Source of the DNA: an uncultured Synechococcus sp.
GTDB lineage: Bacteria; Cyanobacteriota; Cyanobacteriia; PCC-6307; Cyanobiaceae
DNA length: 57,676 nt
Direction of reading: 5' to 3'
NCBI GenBank assembly: GCA_913050565.1
Contig: CAJWZW010000004.1
Span: 1-57,676 of the forward strand
Of the stretch, positions 48,164 through 56,733 are shown piece by piece. The stretch's first letter is position 1, and the number at the start of each line of letters is the position of its first letter. The position numbers and the translations under genes are program-made. The notes beneath the pieces are model-generated. The model saw only the letters and a program-made list of their open reading frames with translations, searched no databases and had not been told where the DNA came from.

Positions 48164-49798
48164 ATGAGTACCGAGCGCATCACCGATGATCTGCAGCGGC
48201 TGCTCGCGTTGTTGCCCACCGCAGTTCAGGAAGCTCTTGCATCCGCTGAACGTCGTGATCAGCTGCTTGAGGTCGTGCTCGATCTCGGTCGGATTCCGGA
48301 AGCGCGCTATCCAGGTCGCTCGGTTGAACTTGGTGGCCGCTGCCTGGAGCGCAACGATCTCGAAGAGATGGTGAGCAGGATCGGCCAGTTCGGTGCTGAT
48401 AATCGTGCCGGCATCGAGCGAACACTCCATCGCATCAGCGCCGTCCGTAATCGCAGCGGTGATGTGGTCGGCCTCACCTGTCGCGTTGGACGCGCCGTTT
48501 TCGGAACAGTCGCCATCGTTCGTGATCTGCTCGACAGCGGTGAGTCACTGCTGCTGATGGGACGCCCCGGTGTGGGCAAGACCACAGCTCTTAGGGAAAT
48601 TGCCCGTGTGTTGGCCGATGATCTGCACAAGCGGGTCGTTGTGATCGACACCAGCAATGAAATCGCTGGTGATGGAGACATTCCACATCCTGCAATCGGT
48701 CGTGCCAGGCGCATGCAGGTGGCCAGGCCCGAACTTCAGCACCAGGTGATGATCGAGGCGGTTGAAAATCACATGCCCGAAGTCATCGTGATCGATGAGA
48801 TCGGCACTGAGCTGGAAGCTCAGGCGGCACGCACGATCGCCGAGAGGGGAGTGATGCTTGTGGCCACCGCCCACGGCAATGCACTCGCCAATCTGATCAA
48901 GAATCCGACACTGTGCGATCTGGTGGGGGGGATTGAGTCCGTCACCCTTGGCGACGATGAGGCACGCCGGCGCCGAACGCAGAAAACGGTTCTGGAGCGT
49001 GCTGCTGAACCCACCTTCCCGCTCGCTGTGGAGATGCACAGCCGCCATCGCTGGGCAGTTCACGACGATGTCGGGCGCACGGTGGATCTGTTGCTGCGTG
49101 GACAAAGCCCCAGGCCTCAGCAGCGCGAACTGATGGCGGACGGCGGCGTCAGGCTTGTCGACCCAGAGCCTTCAACGCCGCAGCCTCCTCAGCGGCGGCC
49201 TGCCCTGGCCGTTGTTCCTTTGCCCGATCCCAGGCGTTCCGTTCCCAGGGACGATGCTCCCGAAAAGTCCGCCGTTGATGAGTCACCGCGTGAGCTGAAG
49301 CTGCAGGTGCTCTGTTGTGGACTCAGTCAGCAGCGACTCGAAGAAGCTGTCCGCTGCCATGGTTGGCCTGTCAGTGCTGTTGACGATCTGGCGTGTGCGG
49401 ATGTGCTGCTGAGCGTGCGTCGAGGGTTAGGACGCCAGCCCGAGCTTCGCCGACAGGCAAGGGAGGCCGGGGTACCGATTCTTGTGATCAAGTCGGATTC
49501 TCTGGCCCAGGTGGAGCGAGCTCTTGAGCGACTGCTCAACCGCCAGCCTCTGCCCAGACAAGACCAGGAGTCTGAGAGGTCATTCGTTCATCCGGATCGA
49601 GGCGATGCCTTGGCGGCTCTCGAGGAATGCCGTCTTGCAGTCGAGCAGATTGTGATGCCGCAGGGGCGTCCGGTTGAACTTCTACCTCGCAACGAGAACG
49701 TTCTTCAGATGCAGGCAGATCTTGTGGCGCGTTACAGCCTTCAGAGCGATGTCTATGGATCCAGTGATCAGCGCCGGCTCAGGGTCTTCCCGCCATGA
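48164..49798 (+). CDS. ycf45: Ycf45-like AAA ATPase with R3H domain
   Basis: 544 residues, related to algal plastid Ycf45 and to the SpoIIIAA ATPase family. The ATPase core has Walker A 'LLLMGRPGVGKTTALREIA' near residue 130, 'VVVIDTSNEIAGDGDIPHP', and Walker B 'EVIVIDEIGTELEAQ' near 207. A proline-rich linker (about 325-370) leads to a C-terminal region ending in an R3H-like nucleic-acid-binding segment ('NVLQMQADLVARYSLQSD'). The function in cyanobacteria is not established. It lies 69 bp after ldpA on the same strand. Confidence 0.9.
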   Translation: MSTERITDDLQRLLALLPTAVQEALASAERRDQLLEVVLDLGRIPEARYPGRSVELGGRCLERNDLEEMVSRIGQFGADNRAGIERTLHRISAVRNRSGDVVGLTCRVGRAVFGTVAIVRDLLDSGESLLLMGRPGVGKTTALREIARVLADDLHKRVVVIDTSNEIAGDGDIPHPAIGRARRMQVARPELQHQVMIEAVENHMPEVIVIDEIGTELEAQAARTIAERGVMLVATAHGNALANLIKNPTLCDLVGGIESVTLGDDEARRRRTQKTVLERAAEPTFPLAVEMHSRHRWAVHDDVGRTVDLLLRGQSPRPQQRELMADGGVRLVDPEPSTPQPPQRRPALAVVPLPDPRRSVPRDDAPEKSAVDESPRELKLQVLCCGLSQQRLEEAVRCHGWPVSAVDDLACADVLLSVRRGLGRQPELRRQAREAGVPILVIKSDSLAQVERALERLLNRQPLPRQDQESERSFVHPDRGDALAALEECRLAVEQIVMPQGRPVELLPRNENVLQMQADLVARYSLQSDVYGSSDQRRLRVFPP

Positions 49799-49903
49799 TC
49801 TCGCACCTGGATGCTCGGATGGATTGACGAAGGTCACTCCGTTGTGAGTAACTATTTGAACCCCAGAGTTGACCTCCGTAGGGAGTTTCATCACTGGAAT
49901 CAA

Positions 49904-49975
49904 TGGGCCGTCGCCAAGCGGTAAGGCAGCGGGTTTTGGTCTCGCCATTCCTAGGTTCGAATCCTAGCGGCCCAG
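49904..49975 (+). tRNA. tRNA-Gln (anticodon TTG)
   Basis: 72 bases. Acceptor 'TGGGCCG' pairs with 'CGGCCCA' and the discriminator is G. The anticodon stem 'GCGGG/CTCGC' holds loop 'TTTTGGT', anticodon TTG. The T arm has 'AGGTTCGAATCCT'. CCA is not encoded; a short T run follows, which may aid termination. It lies between ycf45 and the HAD hydrolase gene. Confidence 0.95.
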
Positions 49976-49991
49976 TTTTTCTTGATCCTCA

Positions 49992-50756
49992 GTGCGGTCA
50001 CCCAGTCTGCTGGTCTTCGATTTTGACGGCGTGATTGTGGATGGGATGAACGAGTACTGGTGGAGTGCTCGTCGTGCCTGCCTGCAGCTCAATCCCGCTG
50101 TCGATCTTCCTGAGTCCACACCGCCACAGTTCCGGCAGCTCAGGCCCTGGATTCATCACGGTTGGGAGATGGTGCTGAGCGCGGCATTGATTTCCGAGCA
50201 ACGCGGTCCTCTCGATCAGCTCGGGGTCCAGGCATTTGTGCACGACTACACGGCGCAATGCACAGCTGCCCTGGAGCGTTTCGGCTGGACTCCTGCCTTG
50301 CTGCAGCAGACCCTTGAGGTGGTGCGGGCCGATGCCGTGCGGACCGATCGGGACTCCTGGCTGGCTCTGCATCAGCCCTATCCGGGAGTGCCTGAGCGTT
50401 TGACTGCTTTTTCGGAAGAGAACATGGCCTGGGCGGTGCTCACCACCAAGGCACGGGATTTCACCGCTGAGCTGCTCGCCTCGATGGGGCTCAAGCCAGA
50501 ACGGCTGGATGGGCATGAGTCGGGATCCAAGCCTGAGGTGCTGCGCCGCCTGGCCTGCGACTGGACACTGGAGGGTTTTGTCGAGGACCGTCGCCCCACC
50601 TTGGAAACCGTTCGAACCACCCCAGGCCTCGAAACCCTGCCCTGCTGGCTGGTCAGCTGGGGCTACCTGAGACCCACGGATGTGACGGACCTCTCCAGTG
50701 GAATTCGCCTATTGAGGCCAGAGCAGTTCGCAGCCCCCTTGGCGGACTGGCCCTGA
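49992..50756 (+). CDS. HAD-superfamily hydrolase
   Basis: 254 residues. Motif I is 'LLVFDFDGVIVDGM' with nucleophile Asp10 and acid Asp12. A helical cap follows (about residues 20-130). Motif II is the threonine in 'AVLTTKARDF', motif III the lysine in 'GSKPEVLRRL', and motif IV the acidic 'FVEDRRPTLE'. This is a phosphoglycolate-phosphatase-like HAD layout, but the substrate is unknown. The start is GTG at 49992, 16 bp after tRNA-Gln. Confidence 0.86.
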   Translation: MRSPSLLVFDFDGVIVDGMNEYWWSARRACLQLNPAVDLPESTPPQFRQLRPWIHHGWEMVLSAALISEQRGPLDQLGVQAFVHDYTAQCTAALERFGWTPALLQQTLEVVRADAVRTDRDSWLALHQPYPGVPERLTAFSEENMAWAVLTTKARDFTAELLASMGLKPERLDGHESGSKPEVLRRLACDWTLEGFVEDRRPTLETVRTTPGLETLPCWLVSWGYLRPTDVTDLSSGIRLLRPEQFAAPLADWP

Positions 50757-50764
50757 TTCGATAA

Positions 50765-50778
50765 CGTACATCTGTACT
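50765..50778. promoter_or_regulatory. LexA-type SOS box upstream of recA
   Basis: 'CGTACATCTGTACT' contains the perfect palindrome GTACA-TC-TGTAC and matches the cyanobacterial LexA consensus RGTACNNNDGTWCB (recalled from Anabaena work) at every position but the first. It lies 130 bp before the recA ATG and just after the HAD gene stop. LexA control of recA is therefore likely. Confidence 0.75.
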
Positions 50779-50908
50779 ACGTGAGACGGATGGCCTGGAT
50801 CGGGGCACTGGATGATCTGTCCGGTCTCTGATCCCACCGAGGCGTCGGTTCATCCGCCGTCCCGATCAGCTGCCTGCGGCGTTCTTCTGCTCCTTAACTG
50901 TTTCAGCC

Positions 50909-52051
50909 ATGCCAGCCGACGTGAAAGCCTCCCAGTCCTCCGGCGGAGATGTCCGCCCCGGTGAGCGCGATAAAGCGCTCAATCTCGTGCTCGGTCAGAT
51001 CGAGCGCAACTTCGGCAAGGGTTCGATCATGCGTCTCGGGGACGCATCCAGGATGAGGGTGGAAACCATTTCCACTGGAGCTCTCACCCTTGATCTCGCC
51101 CTCGGTGGTGGGTATCCCAAGGGACGAGTCGTTGAGGTCTACGGGCCCGAAAGTTCCGGTAAGACCACGTTGACCTTGCATGCCATCGCCGAGGTTCAGC
51201 GCAATGGAGGCGTCGCGGCCTTTGTTGATGCCGAGCATGCACTCGACCCGGTTTATGCCGCATCGCTGGGAGTGGATGTGGAAAACCTGCTGGTTTCTCA
51301 GCCGGACACCGGCGAGATGGCGCTGGAAATCGTGGACCAGTTGGTCCGCTCTGCGGCTGTCGACATCGTGGTGGTTGACTCTGTCGCCGCTCTGACGCCC
51401 CGTGCTGAGATCGAAGGTGAGATGGGCGACCTTGCCGTGGGCAGTCAGGCCCGTCTGATGAGCCAGGCGATGCGCAAGATCACAGGCAATATCGGCAAGT
51501 CCGGTTGCACGGTGATTTTCCTCAACCAACTGCGTCTCAAGATTGGTGTCACCTACGGCAACCCAGAAACCACCACCGGTGGTAACGCTCTCAAGTTTTA
51601 CGCCTCGGTGCGTCTTGATATCCGCCGTATTCAGACGCTCAAGCGCGGTACTGAGGAATATGGCATCCGCGCCAAGGTGAAGGTGGCCAAAAACAAAGTG
51701 GCTCCTCCCTTCCGCATCGCGGAATTCGACATCCTCTTTGGTCGTGGGATCAGCACGCTGGGTTGTCTGCTTGATCTGGCGGAGGAGACGGGTGTCGTGA
51801 CTCGCAAGGGTGCCTGGTACAGCTATGAGGGCGACAACATCGGTCAGGGTCGTGACAACACCATTGGTTGGCTGGAGCAAAATTCGGAGGCCAAGGATGC
51901 CATTGAGGTTTTGGTGCGTCAGAAGCTGACGGAGGGTTCGGAAGTCACGTCCAACTCCATGCGTCCTCTTGCTGCTGCGGCACGCTCGGCTGCTGCCAAG
52001 CCTCTCGCCAAGTCCGCTGAGGTTGCTGCGCCGTCGAAGGACGCAGCCTGA
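50909..52051 (+). CDS. recA: Recombinase RecA
   Basis: DNA-strand exchange protein and LexA co-protease. The 380 residues contain Walker A '[19 protein letters not shown]' near residues 79-88, Walker B '[18 protein letters not shown]', and loop 2 'INQ'-like '[23 protein letters not shown]' (two parts). The N-terminus is extended by about 15 Ser/Gly-rich residues and the tail is Ala/Lys-rich. No Shine-Dalgarno is visible. A LexA-type box lies upstream. The stop abuts the stop of the convergent DUF1815 gene. Confidence 0.98.
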   Translation: MPADVKASQSSGGDVRPGERDKALNLVLGQIERNFGKGSIMRLGDASRMRVETISTGALTLDLALGGGYPKGRVVEVYGPESSGKTTLTLHAIAEVQRNGGVAAFVDAEHALDPVYAASLGVDVENLLVSQPDTGEMALEIVDQLVRSAAVDIVVVDSVAALTPRAEIEGEMGDLAVGSQARLMSQAMRKITGNIGKSGCTVIFLNQLRLKIGVTYGNPETTTGGNALKFYASVRLDIRRIQTLKRGTEEYGIRAKVKVAKNKVAPPFRIAEFDILFGRGISTLGCLLDLAEETGVVTRKGAWYSYEGDNIGQGRDNTIGWLEQNSEAKDAIEVLVRQKLTEGSEVTSNSMRPLAAAARSAAAKPLAKSAEVAAPSKDAA

Positions 52052-52396
52052 TTAGCCCTGCTTGAGCTGTGAGGAGCTGCATTCGCTGCGGCTTCTCTGC
52101 AGGTTCCCTGTGATGCGCTGAAGTTCCTGAATGGCTTCAGCGCCTTCGAATTTCACCAGTTCGCGGCCGTTGCGGGATTCGACCCAGCTGATGCCGAAGT
52201 CAGAGACCAGAAAGCGCACCATATGTTGCTCGCCAAGCTCGGCCATAAATGAGGCTCCACTTCCGTGCTGGCCGTCATCGCAGACGTAGCAGGTTGCTGT
52301 GATGCCCTGTTTGCTGAGATTTGTCGCCAGAGCCTGAAGGCTCATGACCAGATCTTGGACGACCGAGCGGTACTGCTCGGCAAGTCGGAGGAACAC
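52052..52396 (-). CDS. DUF1815-like protein
   Basis: I start at GTG 52396 ('MFLRLAEQYRSVVQDLVMSL'), four codons inside the ORF-track call, because known DUF1815 proteins open with a similar 'MF.RLA' stretch. This gives 114 residues. 'GITATCYVCDDGQHGSGASFMAEL' (two parts) and 'MVRFLVSDFGISWVESRNGREL' (two parts) match the family as I recall it. It is a small soluble cyanobacterial protein without known function. It converges on recA with no gap between stop codons. Confidence 0.82.
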   Translation of the reverse strand: MFLRLAEQYRSVVQDLVMSLQALATNLSKQGITATCYVCDDGQHGSGASFMAELGEQHMVRFLVSDFGISWVESRNGRELVKFEGAEAIQELQRITGNLQRSRSECSSSQLKQG

Positions 52397-52471
52397 GCAG
52401 AACACCACCCAGGTGCATATGAGCCTAAAGGTTTTCTTCCGAATTCAGGGCTGAGGTGAGCTTTCGCGGTT

Positions 52472-52711
52472 TTATGGGCTGTCGGCAAGTGTCCAGAATC
52501 CGGCGGCAGGCCCGATGAAGCGCACCACCACCCAGAACAGCACCAGGGCTGCGATGCCGATCCAGGCGCCTCGTGTGGTGATGGACACGAATTGCGTGGC
52601 CTGCGCTCGAGTCAGCGGTAACCAGGCGATAAATCGCTCAGCGTCCTTGGGATCGGGCTTGCTCTGGCGAGGTGGCAGTCCCTGACTGGCACGGCGTCGT
52701 GCTTCTCCCAT
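52472..52711 (-). CDS. DUF2839-like small membrane protein
   Basis: 79 residues from the ATG at 52711 ('MGEARRRASQGLPPRQ'). The second half, 'AWLPLTRAQATQFVSITTRG' then 'AWIGIAALVLFWVVVRFIGPAAGFW', is a short amphipathic stretch plus one membrane helix, the arrangement of DUF2839. Function is unknown. It lies between the DUF1815 gene and the helicase-like gene, all on the minus strand. Confidence 0.85.
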   Translation of the reverse strand: MGEARRRASQGLPPRQSKPDPKDAERFIAWLPLTRAQATQFVSITTRGAWIGIAALVLFWVVVRFIGPAAGFWTLADSP

Positions 52712-52751
52712 CTCAGGCCTCACAAGCTGTTGGTCAGCCTAGAAGTGAATG

Positions 52752-54194
52752 TCAGTCTGGCCGAAGTCTCTGCAACGAGTCCCAGGGTTCCAGCGCACGC
52801 AGCACCTGCTCTCCCCAGCTGCGTCCTCGGACCCGTCCGTCAAGGATGGCCAGCCGACCACCGCTGCGTCTGAGCGAGGCAATAGCAGGGATCAAAATGG
52901 CCAGTGCTTCGGGGAGCAGAAGCGTGCGAAACCAATCACGCCTCTGGCGCTTCAGCAACTCCACACGGGCTGCGGTCAGAGGGTCCTCCAGGCTGGCGAT
53001 CGGCAGCATGGCTGCAATCAGCTGTTCCGGGTCCGGAAGCAGATGCTGATGACTCAACCACCAGTTCCAGCTGCAGCAGATCACTCCGTTTGACTCCGGT
53101 GCGGTGCTTTCCAACGTGACCCTGCTGCCGAATTCCGCTGCAAGCTCGCTGCAGAGACGCTGACGCATGCAGGGCGCATCCACCAGGACTGCGGTTAATC
53201 CCGTTCGGCCAAGGATCAGGCGTCGGCTCTGCTCCAGAAGATGGCCGGCGAAAATTTCAGTGTTTGGCAGTGGCTGACGCCTCGGCAGATAGATCGGCAA
53301 TGGCTCTCCACGCGGTGCATCGCGTAGATCGATTCGCAGCTCATCGCTGTCGATGCTCGGCTCTTCGCCATGACGTCGACAGCCTCCATCTGCGTGGATC
53401 AATGTCCAGGGATGCTTCAGGAAGAGCGATTCCAGCGTGATCAGTGGTTCAAGCGGTTGCAACTGCCAGCTCCACTGCAGGGTGTTCGAATCCACGCGAG
53501 CCCAGCTGGCCCAAGATGACCTGTCCATGGACATCAGCTGGCACCAGGGTTCTGGTGTTGAACCCAGCAGCTGCAGAAGATCGCGAACCCGGGTCAGAGC
53601 GCTCTCGGGCATGGCGAGGTCGCGGTTCGTTCCGCCACCAAGGGCGACAAGCTGGCGGCTCAGGCGTTCATGCAGATCCAGCAAACCCTCTCCTGCGGAG
53701 GGAAATGCTGCTCGCAGTTCCTCCCAGTGACAGGATTCGATGTTCACGGTCATGGCCCGTCGCAGACGGTCTTGAAGCCACTCCGCCTCGGGAACAACAA
53801 GATGATCGTCAGGACGGAGCTGTCCGCGGCGATGGACATCCAGAAGCTGTTGGGGTGTCAACAGCCAGATCTGGTCTCCAGGCGGGGGATCAAAGCCTGT
53901 CCAGCATCCCAGCTTTAATCCGCTCTCCAGCAGACGCGGCCGTTCAACATGCAGCAACCGCTGGTGTTGAGTCGGGTCGAGAACCAGCACGGTGTGATTG
54001 CTGCGCAGGCTGAGCGGCACCAGCAGGGCTAGCCACCAACGGTCGCTGCTGCCCGCAGACAGCTGGATTCTGGTTCGATCCTGGCGTCGCAGACTTCGGC
54101 CTACCAGGCGACTCAGGGTCAGTTGGTGCTCCCATTGGCCCGCTTCTCCCCGAAGCAGGTGCTTGAGCTGCTGATGGGCCTGGACTTCCAGCAT
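52752..54194 (-). CDS. Degenerate DinG/XPD-like helicase protein
   Basis: 480 residues. The C-terminal part follows the DinG pattern: 'LEDPLTAARVELLKRQRRDWFRTLLLPEA' (two parts), then 'GGRLAILDGRVRGRSWGEQVLRAL', close to the end of DinG helicases. The nucleotide motifs are missing. Where Walker A should be there is 'RIQLSAGSSDRWWLALL'; the DEAH position reads 'LVVPEAEWLQDRL'; and the Q-x-x-G-R-x-x-R of motif VI is replaced by 'AIASLRRSGGRL'. It is therefore probably not an active ATPase but an intact, long reading frame. An iron-sulfur cysteine set is also not seen. It diverges from tyrA across 76 bp. Confidence 0.72.
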   Translation of the reverse strand: MLEVQAHQQLKHLLRGEAGQWEHQLTLSRLVGRSLRRQDRTRIQLSAGSSDRWWLALLVPLSLRSNHTVLVLDPTQHQRLLHVERPRLLESGLKLGCWTGFDPPPGDQIWLLTPQQLLDVHRRGQLRPDDHLVVPEAEWLQDRLRRAMTVNIESCHWEELRAAFPSAGEGLLDLHERLSRQLVALGGGTNRDLAMPESALTRVRDLLQLLGSTPEPWCQLMSMDRSSWASWARVDSNTLQWSWQLQPLEPLITLESLFLKHPWTLIHADGGCRRHGEEPSIDSDELRIDLRDAPRGEPLPIYLPRRQPLPNTEIFAGHLLEQSRRLILGRTGLTAVLVDAPCMRQRLCSELAAEFGSRVTLESTAPESNGVICCSWNWWLSHQHLLPDPEQLIAAMLPIASLEDPLTAARVELLKRQRRDWFRTLLLPEALAILIPAIASLRRSGGRLAILDGRVRGRSWGEQVLRALEPWDSLQRLRPD

Positions 54195-54270
54195 TCAAAA
54201 AGCCTAAGAACCGCCGGGCCCCTCATCGGTTCAGGCTGAGCTGTTCCGATCCCTGCACAAGTCGAGCAAC

Positions 54271-55200
54271 ATGGGCTGGATGTGGACAGCAGTGATGGAT
54301 CAGGAGCGGATCGCAGAACTCGCTGGTGTCAGCAGGGTCGGTGTTGTGGGTCTTGGCCTGATCGGTGGCTCGATCGGGCTGGATCTGCGTGCTCTTGGGG
54401 TGAGCGTTCAGGGCCTCGTGCATCGCGACAGCACAGCGGAGCGTGCCCTTCAGCGCGGGCTTGTCGATACTGTCAGCTGCGACCCTGCCTGCCTCGCGGG
54501 ATGTGATCTTGTCGTGCTGGCATTGCCGCTCGAGGCCTTGCTGCAGCCGCAAGATGCGCTGCTTCAAGCCCTGCCGTCTGAGGCCGTCGTCACGGATGTG
54601 GGGTCGGTGAAGGGAGCCGTCCTCGATGTCTGGAGAGATCGCCATCCCCGCTTCGTGGCGTCTCACCCCATGGCAGGGACTGCGGAGTCAGGGGTGGACT
54701 CCGGTTGCCGTGGTCTGTTCAGAGGACGCGCCTGGGTTGGAACTCCAGAGGCTGAGACAGATCCCGAAGCTCTGACGCAGGTGAGAGCTTTGGCTTGCTC
54801 GCTCGGTGCGCACTGGATCAGTGCGGATCCGTTCATTCATGACCAGGCCGTTGCCCTGATCTCCCATCTGCCCGTGATGGTGAGCGCAGCACTGCTGCGC
54901 GTGCTCGGGGAGGAGCGAGACCCACGCGTGCGCGATCTTGCGCGTCAATTGGCGTCCAGTGGTTTCGCGGATACAACGCGGGTTGGTGGCGGCAATCCAG
55001 CGCTGGGAACGGCAATGGCTTGCCGCAATACCTCTGCATTGCTGAAGTCTCTTGCCGCCTATCGATGGAGCCTCGAACAGCTTGAAGAGGCAATCCTCAA
55101 CGGCCATTGGGCTCAATTGGAGCAGGAGTTGGAAAAGACTCGCGCCTTGCGTCCAGGGTTTCTGGAGCCCCCTTCTGATCCAGTTAGCCCGCAAGCCTGA
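54271..55200 (+). CDS. tyrA: Prephenate/arogenate dehydrogenase
   Basis: Tyrosine biosynthesis: oxidative decarboxylation of prephenate or arogenate. The 309 residues have an N-terminal Rossmann fold 'RVGVVGLGLIGGSIGLDL', 'VVTDVGSVKGAVLDV', and the substrate-site 'FVASHPMAGTAESGVD'. The C-terminal helical domain has 'IHDQAVALISHLPVMVSAALL'. Cyanobacterial enzymes usually prefer arogenate and NADP; this cannot be decided here. The true start may be ATG 54295 ('MDQERIAEL'). Its end overlaps the convergent crtD-like gene by 17 bp. Confidence 0.93.
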   Translation: MGWMWTAVMDQERIAELAGVSRVGVVGLGLIGGSIGLDLRALGVSVQGLVHRDSTAERALQRGLVDTVSCDPACLAGCDLVVLALPLEALLQPQDALLQALPSEAVVTDVGSVKGAVLDVWRDRHPRFVASHPMAGTAESGVDSGCRGLFRGRAWVGTPEAETDPEALTQVRALACSLGAHWISADPFIHDQAVALISHLPVMVSAALLRVLGEERDPRVRDLARQLASSGFADTTRVGGGNPALGTAMACRNTSALLKSLAAYRWSLEQLEEAILNGHWAQLEQELEKTRALRPGFLEPPSDPVSPQA

Positions 55201-56698
55201 GGGGCAGACCTCGCGCAGCCATCAATTGCCTGCATGCCATCAGTGCGGACAGGCTGACGCCGGCGGTGCCCTCTCCGGGATGAATGGAATCACCGCACAG
55301 CCACAGCTGGGGAATCGGCGTGCGGCTGGCCAGTCCAAAGGGGCCGAAGCGATCTGGGCTCTGACCAAGACCACCCACCACGCCATCCGGACGACCGGTC
55401 CAGTGGGCGAATCCTCTAGGAGTTGCCAGCTCCTGATGCAGCCAGGCGTCATCCGGCAGTTTCAAAGCGGCGTTCACGTCTTGTCGAATGGAATCCCGAA
55501 GCTCCCGTTTGCGTTGCTGGTAAGCCTTCTCATCCATGTCATGCCAGCCCTCCGGCGAGGTGAAGACGCTGGCGATCACGGTGGCCTGGCCCTCCGGGGC
55601 TCGTCCGTCACCGTCGTGGCTGATCGACAAAAAGAGTGAACCGGGGGAGTTGCCGTCGCGCTGCAGGTGTCCAGGGCATTCGTCCGGCAGGTGATGCCGT
55701 TCCACAGCGCCGTAGAACACAATCGCTCCGCTCGGTGCTTTGAGGCTGTTCAGGTGCTTGCGGTACGTGTCGGGCATCTGTTCCCGATCCGGAATCAGGC
55801 CTGGCAGACACTGCGGCGGAAGGCTGCAGATGATCTCGCTGGCCTGCAGGCATCGTTGCGCTGTCCCAGGAGCTTCAACCGTGACCGACCATCCAGATTG
55901 ATCGCCATCGCGCTCCAGTTTCAGAGCACGATGGCGCAGAAACACACGTCCACCATCGCGTTCCAGGGCTGTCTCCAGCCGGTGGCTAAGGCTCTGCATC
56001 GATCCGTGCAGATGCCACAGACCGAGTGGGGCCTGGCACATCTGTAAGACCGTGGCGCCATAGAGAGCTGCTGTGCGGTCACTCGGTTGCTGTGAATACA
56101 GCCGTAGCTGGAGGTCGAGGAAGCGTCGCAGTCGCCGGTCTCCAGCGCATCCGCTGAGGGTCAGTAGATCAGACACCGTGAGCAGACTGAGTGGGGCACA
56201 AGCCAGATTTCCGGGGGTCAGGGCAGCCAGGGTGCGTCCGAAATCCCAGCCAGTGCGAATCGGCAGCACTGGATCAGCTGCAGCAAACTGCCAGTTCTGA
56301 CGATGAATCCAGCTGCACAGCTGCCAAAAGCGTTCGCTGCCAGGGAATTGCTGGTTGCGCTCCTGGCGCCAGCGCTGAGGATCGTGCCAGAGATGCACCG
56401 GTGGCGACCCGTCATTGAGGTCCACCACACATCCGGGGTCCAGCTGTTCGGCTTCAGGAGGTTGGATGTCCAGGTGCTGGAAGAGCCGTGCATGACTTCC
56501 TCCAGGTTCCAGTCCCGCAACCTGTGTTGCGCCCACATCAAAGGTGAACGGACCCCGTCGGAACGTTCCAGCACAACCGCCAAGCTGGTGGTGTGCCTCC
56601 AGCAGGGTGACGCCCAAACCCTCATGGGCCAGCAGGGCTGCGGCGGTGAGACCGGCAATGCCGCCACCGATCACGATCACGTCCTGGACTGGTTCCAT
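55184..56698 (-). CDS. crtD: FAD-dependent carotenoid desaturase (CrtD-like)
   Basis: 504 residues. The dinucleotide-binding fold is 'VIVIGGGIAGLTAAALLAHEG' at residues 8-28, followed by 'LLEAHHQLGGCAGTFRRGPF'. The C-terminal FAD motif is 'LWLCGDSIHPGEGTAGVSLSAL'. This is the phytoene-desaturase-like family. From memory, the sequence resembles the marine Synechococcus C-3',4' desaturase CrtD, used for myxol-type carotenoids. The carotene isomerase CrtH is the main alternative. It converges on tyrA and diverges from the FN3K-like gene across 35 bp. Confidence 0.8.
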   Translation of the reverse strand: MEPVQDVIVIGGGIAGLTAAALLAHEGLGVTLLEAHHQLGGCAGTFRRGPFTFDVGATQVAGLEPGGSHARLFQHLDIQPPEAEQLDPGCVVDLNDGSPPVHLWHDPQRWRQERNQQFPGSERFWQLCSWIHRQNWQFAAADPVLPIRTGWDFGRTLAALTPGNLACAPLSLLTVSDLLTLSGCAGDRRLRRFLDLQLRLYSQQPSDRTAALYGATVLQMCQAPLGLWHLHGSMQSLSHRLETALERDGGRVFLRHRALKLERDGDQSGWSVTVEAPGTAQRCLQASEIICSLPPQCLPGLIPDREQMPDTYRKHLNSLKAPSGAIVFYGAVERHHLPDECPGHLQRDGNSPGSLFLSISHDGDGRAPEGQATVIASVFTSPEGWHDMDEKAYQQRKRELRDSIRQDVNAALKLPDDAWLHQELATPRGFAHWTGRPDGVVGGLGQSPDRFGPFGLASRTPIPQLWLCGDSIHPGEGTAGVSLSALMACRQLMAARGLPLRLAG

Positions 56699-56733
56699 CG
56701 CGGCATGCTGGCAGCAGAGTTAGATCAGCGTGG

